Shown piece after piece: positions 22,695-29,615 of a stretch of DNA of 32,502 bases. Each line of letters begins with the position of its first letter. Within the stretch, counting starts at the first letter, position 1. Under the pieces are notes generated by a model that worked only from the letters and a program-made list of their open reading frames with translations, was not told the origin of the DNA and did no database searches. This DNA comes from Erysipelotrichales bacterium (GTDB lineage: Bacteria > Bacillota_I > Bacilli_A > Erysipelotrichales > Erysipelotrichaceae). Position numbers and translations under genes: made by a program. The stretch is from NCBI GenBank assembly GCA_017532345.1, contig JAFXJJ010000116.1, positions 1-32,502 on the forward strand, given 5' to 3'.

Positions 22695-24062
22695 ATGGAA
22701 TTTAAGGAATTAAGAGAGAAACATCAATATTGTAGCTTTGATTCATTTGATATTATAGAAAATGAAACATCTTATAGTGTAAAATACTACTTTAGTATTG
22801 ATAAGTTAGATAGCTTTGTAACTGAATGGACTTTTGAAAAACAAGATGTTCCATATTTTTCAGCTACAAGTGAAGTTTATAACAGAATGTTGTTTGATTT
22901 AGGACTAGTTGAATTAATTAGTTATTATAAGATGACATGTGCAAAAGAGATACGTATTAATTGTGGAACACTAACACCTAAACAAGCTGATTTCTATCGT
23001 AAGCTAATTTTTAATGGCTTAGGAGAATTCTTGTATCGTAATAATATTAATGTAACTATGGAAGAACTATGTTATTTTAGTAATCTACAAGATGAAATGA
23101 GTTTAATAGAAAATGAAGCAGAGCATGAAGGAATCTTACTACCAGTAGGCGGAGGAAAAGATTCAATTACTAGTTTAGAAATATTGCGTAAATCTAATAT
23201 GACTATTAAACCATTTATGATTAATGGCAGAGGTGCAACTGTTGAAACATGTCGGATGGGTGGATTTATTCGTAATGAGTATATTGATGTAAAGCGTAAA
23301 TTAGACTCTAAGATTATCGAATATAATAAAAAAGGGTATTTAAATGGTCATATTCCTTTTTCAAGCGTAGTGGCATTTGCTGCCCAATTTGTTGCTGAAG
23401 CAAATCACTTAAAGTATATAGCTTTATCTAATGAAGATAGTGCTAATGAATCTACAGTAATAGGATTAGAGGTTAATCATCAATATTCAAAGAGCTTAGA
23501 ATTTGAAAATGATTTTAGAGAATATAATGCGAATATTTATGAAGCGTATCCAGAATATTTCAGCTTACTTCGTCCATTTAGTGAATATCAAATTGGTAAA
23601 TATTTTGCGACTTGTAAAGCTTATCATGAAATCTTTAGAAGTTGTAACTTGGGTAGTAAGGAAGATAAATGGTGTAATAACTGTGCGAAATGTTTATATG
23701 TTTATGTACTTCTAAGTGCATTCTTAACAAAAGATGAATTGATTAATATTTTCCATGATGATTTATTAATGAGAAATGATTTATTAGAAACATTCTTTGA
23801 ATTAATAGGGGAAAGAAAAGAAAAACCATTTGAATGTGTTGGTAGCATTGATGAAATTAATACTGCAATTATTGATGGTATTAAATATTATGAATCAAAT
23901 AAGCTAGAATTACCTTTAATGTTTAAAGAATATATCAAGCTAGACTTATATAAAGAGTATGTAAATAAAGAAAATATCTATAGTAATTTTTATAATACCA
24001 ACAATAATATACCTTGCGTATTTGTTGAGCTAGTTAGAGAAGAGATGAAAGTAAATGATTAA
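22695..24062 (+). CDS. murL: MurL, UDP-MurNAc-L-Ala-L-Glu epimerase
   Basis: 455 residues. MurL, described in Xanthomonas, uses ATP (giving AMP and PPi) to invert the terminal L-Glu of UDP-MurNAc-L-Ala-L-Glu to D-Glu, replacing glutamate racemase. Matches to what I know of the family are a PP-loop-like PVGGGKDSITSLE (GGGKDS at 152-157), SNEDSANESTV (245-255), NHQYSKSLEFENDFR (261-275) and a cysteine cluster WCNNCAKCLYVY (326-337). AGGTGAGG precedes the ATG. It starts 2 bases after the VanY-like gene and overlaps the MurD-like ligase gene by 8 bases, the expected enzyme partner. It occupies the place where Bacillus has racE. Function is inferred from motifs and context. Confidence 0.88.
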   Translation: MEFKELREKHQYCSFDSFDIIENETSYSVKYYFSIDKLDSFVTEWTFEKQDVPYFSATSEVYNRMLFDLGLVELISYYKMTCAKEIRINCGTLTPKQADFYRKLIFNGLGEFLYRNNINVTMEELCYFSNLQDEMSLIENEAEHEGILLPVGGGKDSITSLEILRKSNMTIKPFMINGRGATVETCRMGGFIRNEYIDVKRKLDSKIIEYNKKGYLNGHIPFSSVVAFAAQFVAEANHLKYIALSNEDSANESTVIGLEVNHQYSKSLEFENDFREYNANIYEAYPEYFSLLRPFSEYQIGKYFATCKAYHEIFRSCNLGSKEDKWCNNCAKCLYVYVLLSAFLTKDELINIFHDDLLMRNDLLETFFELIGERKEKPFECVGSIDEINTAIIDGIKYYESNKLELPLMFKEYIKLDLYKEYVNKENIYSNFYNTNNNIPCVFVELVREEMKVND

Positions 24063-25380
24063 TGTATTTGAAGAATATTCAGCAGACAAGAAAATATTAA
24101 TATTAGGATTCGGTAGGGAAGGTAGAAGTACTTACAAATATTTACGTAAGCTTTATCCTAATCGTAAGTTATATGTAATGGATAGTAATAGTATTAATGA
24201 TGAGTTAGATAATACCGAGATCTTATGTGATGATAAGTATATGTGTAATCTATCAGAGTTTGATATTGTTATGAAAAGTCCTGGGATTGTTTTGACGGAA
24301 GAACAACTATCTCAAATTAATGTATTGGAAAGCCAAACTAGTTTATTTCTAAAGAAGCTAAGAAAACAAATTATTGGTATTACAGGTACTAAAGGAAAGA
24401 GTACGACTACATCATTGATTTACCATTTACTACACAGTGAGGATGAGAATACATTCATTGTTGGTAATATAGGTATCCCATGTTTTGATGTTTTAGGTGA
24501 AATTAATAGTGATTCTAAAATTGTATTTGAATTAAGCTGTCATCAATTAGAATTCACAAAAGTATCTCCATCTGTTAGCATTTTACTAAATTTCTATGAA
24601 GAACATTTAGATCACTATGGAACTTATGAAAACTATAAGAATGCGAAGCGACATATATATGAATATCAAGATGAAGCAGATGTGCTGTATCATAATGTTG
24701 ATATTGCGGATATTAAATCCAAATCTAGAAAAATTACTATTGGTTTAGAAAATAATAGTGCAGATTATTATGTATTAGGAAGAACAATCTATGCTGATGA
24801 TGAAGTATTTGAAGTAACAACGAATGATACTCAATTATTAGGAAATCATAATGTTTATAATATTGCTGTTGCATACGCAGTTTGTCAACATTATGGTATG
24901 AGTCATAGTACGTTCATGAATCATTTAAAAGATTTCAAGCCTTTGCAGCATCGATTAGAATATGTTGGTACTAAGAATAATATACGTTATTATGATGATT
25001 CAATTTCTACAGCATGTGAAACAGCTATTTCTGCTTTAGAATCAATTGAAAAAGTAGATACTATTTTACTTGGAGGAATGGATCGAGGCATTGATTATTC
25101 ATCATTACTTGCTTATTTATCTAAGAATTACTGTAATAATATCATATTTTCGTATGATTCTGGTAAACGTATGTATGATGAATTGAAAGCTATTGTAAGT
25201 AATGACTATATGAATAATGTATATTTATGTGAAGACTTAAAAGACGCTGTAAATCTCGCAAAAAGAATCACACGTGCTGAGTATGCTTGTGTATTATCTC
25301 CAGCTTCAGCATCGTATGGTTATTTCAAGAACTTTGAAGAACGAGGAGATTACTTTAAGAAATATGTGAATGAAGACTAA
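24055..25380 (+). CDS. murD: MurD2-like UDP-MurNAc-L-Ala--glutamate ligase
   Basis: 441 residues of the Mur ligase family. N-terminal Rossmann-type domain (ILILGFGREGRSTY), P-loop GTKGKSTTT (111-119), central ELSCHQLEF (159-167) and C-terminal VLSPASASYGYFKNFEERG (413-431) identify a MurD. The substrate loop, NDSKATN in classical D-Glu-adding MurD, reads DDSISTACET here (314-323). This resembles the DSIST-type loop I associate with MurL-linked MurD2, which adds L-Glu. The 8-base overlap with murL supports joint work: this enzyme adds L-Glu and MurL epimerises it. Classical D-Glu activity cannot be excluded by reading alone. The stop lies in a terminator stem. Confidence 0.87.
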   Translation: MINVFEEYSADKKILILGFGREGRSTYKYLRKLYPNRKLYVMDSNSINDELDNTEILCDDKYMCNLSEFDIVMKSPGIVLTEEQLSQINVLESQTSLFLKKLRKQIIGITGTKGKSTTTSLIYHLLHSEDENTFIVGNIGIPCFDVLGEINSDSKIVFELSCHQLEFTKVSPSVSILLNFYEEHLDHYGTYENYKNAKRHIYEYQDEADVLYHNVDIADIKSKSRKITIGLENNSADYYVLGRTIYADDEVFEVTTNDTQLLGNHNVYNIAVAYAVCQHYGMSHSTFMNHLKDFKPLQHRLEYVGTKNNIRYYDDSISTACETAISALESIEKVDTILLGGMDRGIDYSSLLAYLSKNYCNNIIFSYDSGKRMYDELKAIVSNDYMNNVYLCEDLKDAVNLAKRITRAEYACVLSPASASYGYFKNFEERGDYFKKYVNED

Positions 25381-25398
25381 CCGAATGGTTAGTCTTTT
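25375..25398 (+). terminator. Terminator at the end of murD
   Basis: Stem GACTAACC / GGTTAGTC (25375-25382 with 25387-25394), GAAT loop, TTTT tail. The murD stop TAA is in the 5' arm. Its tail overlaps the start of the sigma-E-like -35 of gerM. Confidence 0.8.
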
Positions 25399-25426
25399 CA
25401 TATTAACTAGATTAATACCATATAGT
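25398..25426 (+). promoter_or_regulatory. Sigma-E-type promoter for gerM
   Basis: TCATATT (25398-25404) fully matches the sigma-E -35 pattern KMATATT. After a 14-base spacer, CATATAGT (25419-25426) matches the -10 pattern CATACANT at all but one position. The gerM gene of B. subtilis is also under sigma-E. Confidence 0.6.
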
Positions 25427-25443
25427 ATATTGAGGTGGTGTAT

Positions 25444-26316
25444 TTGAGGAAGCTAAGAATGTACTTAGCAGTTATTATTTCATTTATTTGTGTGTTTACT
25501 TACTATTATGAGAACTTTAAAATTAGTAATACTATTTCGGTTAATGGAATGACTCCATTAATAATTCAACATGGAATAGTATATGAAGATGGTTTAATTA
25601 AACATTATCAAGAATATAGTGATTTAAAATTGTCTAATGATGAAGCTATTACGAGTATCTTGAATTCATTAAAAGGTACTTTATTATCTTATGACTCTAA
25701 GATAGTTAATGTAGAGGAGGATAATGGAGATTTATTATTAGAGGTAAATGAATCATTCTTTACTTTAAATAAACAAGAAAACTTGAAGATAGCTGAAGCA
25801 TTAAATGTAATTCGTAAAATTTATTATCCATTAAGCAATATTAGAATTTATATAAATAATAATGAACTACAATATGTACCACAAACAAATCTATTAGTTA
25901 GTGATATTAAATCAACGTATCCCAATTTATTTAGTGGAGATGCAGTTAGTGGATATCCGCTAGTATTAATTGAAAATAATACCTTATGTACTCATTATGT
26001 TGTAGAAAAGAGTGATGCATTTACTCTTACAAAACATTATATAAATTCCATTATTTTCGACAAATTTACAATATATACTCCTTTTGTAGATCGTATTGAC
26101 TTATCAAACAATCAAGCTCATATTTATTTAAATGATGTATTATTAACTGAAGATGAGGTAATAGATGAAGAAGTACTTAGTGACTATCTAATCTTAGTCT
26201 TTATGAATTTTGATATAGAATCAGTATTTCTATATTTAGACGATGAACCATACTATTATCGAGGTAGTGACAATCAAATTTTAAAAATGTGTGATATAGT
26301 TTACAATTTACACTAA
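25444..26316 (+). CDS. gerM: GerM-like sporulation/germination protein
   Basis: About 290 residues. The likely start is TTG 25444, 5 bases after GAGGTGG; GTG 25435/25438 or ATG 25459 are alternatives. Residues 4-22 are a signal anchor. Two repeated alpha/beta segments follow (about 60-145 and 190-275). Each has the GerMN pattern of a short strand with an LLLEVNESFF- or AHIYLNDVLL-type motif, a helix, then a strand (IRIYINN / SVFLYLDD). GerM of B. subtilis has two GerMN domains and is needed for sporulation and germination, within the SpoIIIA-Q channel complex. Similarity is by pattern rather than identity. Position (racE slot-gerM-ysnB) and the sigma-E promoter support it. Confidence 0.75.
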   Translation: MRKLRMYLAVIISFICVFTYYYENFKISNTISVNGMTPLIIQHGIVYEDGLIKHYQEYSDLKLSNDEAITSILNSLKGTLLSYDSKIVNVEEDNGDLLLEVNESFFTLNKQENLKIAEALNVIRKIYYPLSNIRIYINNNELQYVPQTNLLVSDIKSTYPNLFSGDAVSGYPLVLIENNTLCTHYVVEKSDAFTLTKHYINSIIFDKFTIYTPFVDRIDLSNNQAHIYLNDVLLTEDEVIDEEVLSDYLILVFMNFDIESVFLYLDDEPYYYRGSDNQILKMCDIVYNLH

Positions 26317-26328
26317 TTTTGATAATAT
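26300..26328 (+). promoter_or_regulatory. Sigma-A promoter for the YfcE/YsnB and ArsC-family genes
   Basis: TTTACA (26300-26305), 17-base spacer ending TGA, TAATAT (26323-26328). It overlaps the end of gerM and would uncouple the next two genes from sporulation control. Confidence 0.65.
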
Positions 26329-26344
26329 ATAGTCGGTGATATGA

Positions 26345-26803
26345 ATGAAATACTTAATTGTTAGTGATTCACATGGACTAGATTATGAATTAGATGATTT
26401 GTTGTCGGAATACAAACATTTCGATGGATATATACATTGCGGAGATAGTGAGTTGCCTAAGCAATACCTATCTAATTTTACTGCGGTAATTGGTAATAAT
26501 GATTACAATTATTTACCAGAACAGATAGTGGTAAATGTAGGTAATCAAAAGGCACTAGTTGTTCATTCGCATCGACAAGGTATCTTTGATACTAAGTTAA
26601 AATTAGCTGCACTAGCACAAGAGCAAGGTGCAAGTTTTGTATTCTATGGGCATACGCATGTGTTTAATGATGAGATTGTTAATGGAGTTCGTATTATGAA
26701 TCCTGGTTCGTTATGGAGGAGTAGAGACGATAGCAGTCGTTCATATGCGATATTTGAAATAGATGAAGATGATAATTGTACGTTTACAAGATACCGTTTA
26801 TAG
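26345..26803 (+). CDS. YfcE/MJ0936-family metallophosphoesterase (YsnB-like)
   Basis: 152 residues. All motifs of calcineurin-like phosphoesterases are present: SDSHG (7-11), HCGDSE, IGNND, VHSH and GHTHVF. The enzyme would use two metal ions to hydrolyse phosphodiesters; the physiological substrate in this family is uncertain. B. subtilis YsnB lies at the same place, downstream of gerM, with rph and ysnA between; here those two are missing. GGTGAT precedes the ATG. The ArsC-family gene starts 8 bases after its stop. Confidence 0.92.
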   Translation: MKYLIVSDSHGLDYELDDLLSEYKHFDGYIHCGDSELPKQYLSNFTAVIGNNDYNYLPEQIVVNVGNQKALVVHSHRQGIFDTKLKLAALAQEQGASFVFYGHTHVFNDEIVNGVRIMNPGSLWRSRDDSSRSYAIFEIDEDDNCTFTRYRL

Positions 26804-26811
26804 GAGTAATT

Positions 26812-27174
26812 ATGAATATTCAAATCTTTGGAAAAGCGAAATGTTTTGATACTAAGAAAGCTGAACGTTATTTTAAGGAACGTCGTATTAAAGTTCAAAA
26901 TATCGATTTATTACGGTATGGTATGAGTGTTAAAGAATTTGATAGTGTTAAATCTGCAGTTGGTGGGTTTGAAAATATGATAGATACAAATTCTAAAGCT
27001 TATGCTAATTCAACAATTGCTTATCTAGCATATGAATCAGATAAAGAAAAGAAATTATTTGAAAATCCTGAATTAATGAAAACTCCAATTGTACGTAATG
27101 GGCGTAAAGCTACAATCGGCTATTGTCCAGATGTTTGGAAGAAGTGGGAGGAAGAAGAAAAAGCTACTAAATAA
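26812..27174 (+). CDS. ArsC/Spx-family thioredoxin-fold protein
   Basis: 120 residues from ATG 26812 (AGGAG 6 bases upstream). The fold is shown by IQIFGKAKCFDTKKAERYF followed by FENPELMKTPIVRNGRKATIGY, typical of the ArsC/Spx/YffB family. The N-terminal active site has one Cys (CFDT) and not the CXXC redox switch of Spx, so it is closer to the ArsC/YffB branch; it may act as a glutathione- or thiol-dependent reductase of unknown substrate. Another Cys lies in GYCPDVWKKW. It is the last gene of the unit, and its stop is inside a terminator loop. Confidence 0.85.
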   Translation: MNIQIFGKAKCFDTKKAERYFKERRIKVQNIDLLRYGMSVKEFDSVKSAVGGFENMIDTNSKAYANSTIAYLAYESDKEKKLFENPELMKTPIVRNGRKATIGYCPDVWKKWEEEEKATK

Positions 27175-27186
27175 AGTAGCTTTTTT
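27158..27186 (+). terminator. Terminator at the end of the ArsC-family gene
   Basis: Stem AAAAAGCTACT / AGTAGCTTTTT (27158-27168 with 27175-27185); the stop TAA (27172-27174) is in the loop. Confidence 0.88.
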
Positions 27187-27234
27187 ATTAGTATTAGTAA
27201 AAATTAAAAACGTCTCAAAATCTTCTCATAAAAT

Positions 27235-27259
27235 AAAAAAACCTCATTATATGAGGTTT
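27235..27259 (-). terminator. Terminator downstream of tRNA-Arg
   Basis: Read on the minus strand: AACCTCAT, loop ATA, ATGAGGTT, then a T run ending near 27235. It closes the single tRNA transcript. Confidence 0.8.
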
Positions 27260-27269
27260 AATTAACAAA

Positions 27270-27346
27270 TGGCGTCCTCGAAAGGATTCGAACCTTCGAC
27301 CGTACGCTTAGAAGGCGTATGCTCTATCCAACTGAGCTACGAGGAC
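27270..27346 (-). tRNA. tRNA-Arg, anticodon TCT
   Basis: 77 bases on the minus strand including an encoded CCA (complement of 27270-27272). The acceptor GTCCTCG pairs with CGAGGAC. The D-arm is GCTC...GAGC, the anticodon stem TACGC/GCGTA closes the loop CTTCTAA (anticodon TCT), and the T-arm holds the TTCGAAT loop. It reads AGA/AGG, and AGA is among the commonly used Arg codons in this window. It is a lone tRNA with its own promoter and terminator. Confidence 0.97.
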
Positions 27347-27358
27347 ATCTGCCATATA

Positions 27359-27387
27359 ATAATAACAAAGTCATAAACAAATTTCAA
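27359..27387 (-). promoter_or_regulatory. Promoter of tRNA-Arg
   Basis: Minus strand TTGAAA (27387-27382), 17 bases, TATTAT (27364-27359), about 12 bases before the tRNA 5' end. A divergent TATACT (27420-27425, plus strand) may serve the next gene. Confidence 0.65.
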
Positions 27388-27442
27388 GAAAAACTTTTCA
27401 AAATTTACAAAAATTATTGTATACTATATTTGGGTGATTGAA

Positions 27443-28159
27443 ATGAACTATTATGATGAACTAATTGATGAGTTACAAACATTGATTTTAGAAGGTAAAA
27501 ATCAAGAGGCATTAGAGAAAATAAATGTAGAATTACGAATGCCATATATTCCAAAAGAGTACGAAGAAAAATTGAATATTCTTCGTAAAGATATCCAAAC
27601 TACTATTAGTGATGCAAATAGTAGTAGAGTAGTGATTCCGTCTGATGAGGAACTAGAAAACTTATTGTTTTCATCTTCACTTGATGAAGAAATGATGGCA
27701 ATTCAATCTATTCGAAAATTGCGTCTTGATAATTATTATCCTTTATTAGAAGAATATTTAAAAAATCCAATATATGATGAAGTGCAATCGCTGATTATTT
27801 ATTTACTAATTGAATCAGGAACGATGAAGGAATTTGTAGCCATTCGTAATGAAATGGAAATGACATTTATTCCGAAATATTGTGAATTACCTGAAGAAAG
27901 TGATGGTTATGAATTTGGAATGGAGTTTTTAGAGAATCATATTGAGAAAGAACCTAGTATCTTGAAGATGTGTACTGACTTACTACATATGAAACTATTA
28001 AACTATCTACCATTTTCTTATGAAGAGGATGAGGTTGATATTCTTTGTCAATGTATCATTTATCAAGTTTATTTAGCGATGGATGAAGAACAAAAATGGA
28101 TTGATTTATGCTTGAAAAATGCTTGGAAAAGAGAAGAAATTGAGAAAATCGCAAATTAA
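27443..28159 (+). CDS. TPR/HEAT-like helical protein (possible DUF3196 family)
   Basis: 238 residues from ATG 27443 (GGGTGAT 4 bases upstream). The protein is entirely helical and acidic, with no signal peptide or membrane segment. The opening DELIDELQTLILEGKNQEALEKINVEL looks like a TPR-type helix pair. Later parts (EEMMAIQSIRKLRLDNYYPLLEEYL) look like HEAT-type pairs that bind other proteins. I tentatively place it with the uncharacterised DUF3196 group of Erysipelotrichia and Mollicutes. In B. subtilis the gene before tig, ysoA, also encodes a TPR protein, so it may be a positional counterpart. Function is unknown. Confidence 0.6.
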   Translation: MNYYDELIDELQTLILEGKNQEALEKINVELRMPYIPKEYEEKLNILRKDIQTTISDANSSRVVIPSDEELENLLFSSSLDEEMMAIQSIRKLRLDNYYPLLEEYLKNPIYDEVQSLIIYLLIESGTMKEFVAIRNEMEMTFIPKYCELPEESDGYEFGMEFLENHIEKEPSILKMCTDLLHMKLLNYLPFSYEEDEVDILCQCIIYQVYLAMDEEQKWIDLCLKNAWKREEIEKIAN

Positions 28160-28203
28160 TACGAAAAAAAGTAATAAAAATGGTAATCTTTATTCAATAA
28201 TAT

Positions 28204-28232
28204 TTGAAATCATTAAAAGTGTTTGATATAAT
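28204..28232 (+). promoter_or_regulatory. Sigma-A promoter for tig
   Basis: TTGAAA (28204-28209), 17-base spacer ending TGA, TATAAT (28227-28232): a near-consensus extended -10 promoter, fitting strong expression of trigger factor. Confidence 0.85.
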
Positions 28233-28271
28233 ATTTAGGCATGTACTATGTATTTAGGAGGTAAGGAACAA

Positions 28272-29558
28272 ATGAGTTCAACATGGACATTAAAAGAAAA
28301 ATCACAAGGTGAATTAGAAGTAGTTGTTGATGGTGAAAAATGGGCTGAAGCTCAAAAGAAAGCTTTCAACAAAATCGCAAAGAATATTAAAATCGATGGG
28401 TTCCGTCAAGGTAAAGTTCCTGCTGCAATCATTAAGAAAAATGTAAGCGAACAACAAATTTGGATGGAAGCTGCTGATTTAGTAGCTAACGATGCATTGC
28501 AAGCAGCTTATGAAGAACATAACTTAGATCCTATCACAAGACCTACTTTAGATATTCCAGCTGTAAGCAATGAATCTATCACTTTAAAATTCACTATTAC
28601 AGTTCGTCCAGAAGTTAAGTTAGGTAAATACAAAGGCTTAAAGATGGGCAAAATTGATGCTGAAGTTACTGAAGAAGAAATCAATAACGAAATTAGCCGT
28701 ATCTTAGTTAACTATGCTGAAGTAGTTACTAAAGAAGGTGAAGAAGTTAAGGTTGCTAAAGGTGATATCGCTGTAATCGACTTCGAAGGTTTCACTGCTG
28801 AAGATGATGTAGCATTCGAAGGTGGTAAAGGTGAAAACTATCCATTAGAAATCGGTTCTAACACATTCATCCCTGGTTTCGAAGATCAATTAGTTGGTGT
28901 TAAATTAGGTAGCCGTAAGAAAGTTAAAGTTAAATTCCCAGAAAATTATGGTGCACCAAATTTAGCTGGTAAGGATGCATACTTCAAATGTAAGGTAAAT
29001 GAAATCAAAGAAAAGAAATTACCTGAATTAAATGAAGAAATCGTTGCTGAATTACAAATCAAAGATGTTAAGACTGTTGATGAATTAAAGAACTACATCA
29101 AAGAAAGCATGTCTAACTATAAGAAACAAAACGCTGAAAACAAAGCATTTGATGAAGTAATGACTAAGATTTTAGATAAGACTGAAGTAGAAATTCCAGA
29201 TGTTATGATTCAAGAAGAATCAGACAACTTAATGATTGAATTCTCTCAACGTTTACAAGCTTCAGGATATACTTTAGATGATTTCGCTAAAGCTAGTGGA
29301 AAATCAAATGAAGATATCAAAACTGAAATGTGGGAAGATGCTGCTGCTAGAGTTAAGACTCGTTTAACATTAGAAGCAATCGCTAAAGAAGAGGGAATTA
29401 AAGTTACTCCAGAAGAAATCGAAGAAGAATACAAGAAATTAGCTGAATACTATCATATGGATGAAGCTAAGGTTCGTCAAATGGCTCGCGTTGACTTAGT
29501 AGGATATGATATCGTATTACGTAAAGCAAGCGATTTAGTTCGTGAATCTTGCAAGTAA
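28272..29558 (+). CDS. tig: Trigger factor, ribosome-associated chaperone/PPIase
   Basis: 428 residues from ATG 28272 (AGGAGGTAAGG upstream); the longer reading from 28248 covers this ribosome site. The N-terminal ribosome-binding domain has the signature GFRQGKVP (about 45-52). An FKBP-type prolyl isomerase domain follows (GDIAVIDFEGF ... IPGFEDQLVGVKLG), then the helical chaperone arms to the C-terminus. It binds at the ribosome exit tunnel and helps nascent chains fold. Codon use is strongly biased (TTA, GAA, GTT), in line with high expression. In Bacillus clpX follows tig; here lon follows directly after a terminator. Confidence 0.97.
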   Translation: MSSTWTLKEKSQGELEVVVDGEKWAEAQKKAFNKIAKNIKIDGFRQGKVPAAIIKKNVSEQQIWMEAADLVANDALQAAYEEHNLDPITRPTLDIPAVSNESITLKFTITVRPEVKLGKYKGLKMGKIDAEVTEEEINNEISRILVNYAEVVTKEGEEVKVAKGDIAVIDFEGFTAEDDVAFEGGKGENYPLEIGSNTFIPGFEDQLVGVKLGSRKKVKVKFPENYGAPNLAGKDAYFKCKVNEIKEKKLPELNEEIVAELQIKDVKTVDELKNYIKESMSNYKKQNAENKAFDEVMTKILDKTEVEIPDVMIQEESDNLMIEFSQRLQASGYTLDDFAKASGKSNEDIKTEMWEDAAARVKTRLTLEAIAKEEGIKVTPEEIEEEYKKLAEYYHMDEAKVRQMARVDLVGYDIVLRKASDLVRESCK

Positions 29559-29563
29559 TTAAA

Positions 29564-29592
29564 AAAGGGGACGCGGACGCGTTCCTTTTATC
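29564..29592 (+). terminator. Terminator after tig
   Basis: Imperfect 11-bp stem (AAAGGGGACGC with GCGTTCCTTTT, two G-T pairs), GGAC loop, then T-rich TTTTATCTT. Some transcription may pass into lon, which shows no other clear promoter. Confidence 0.7.
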
Positions 29593-29615
29593 TTAAATGA
29601 TAAGGAGGTAGATGT

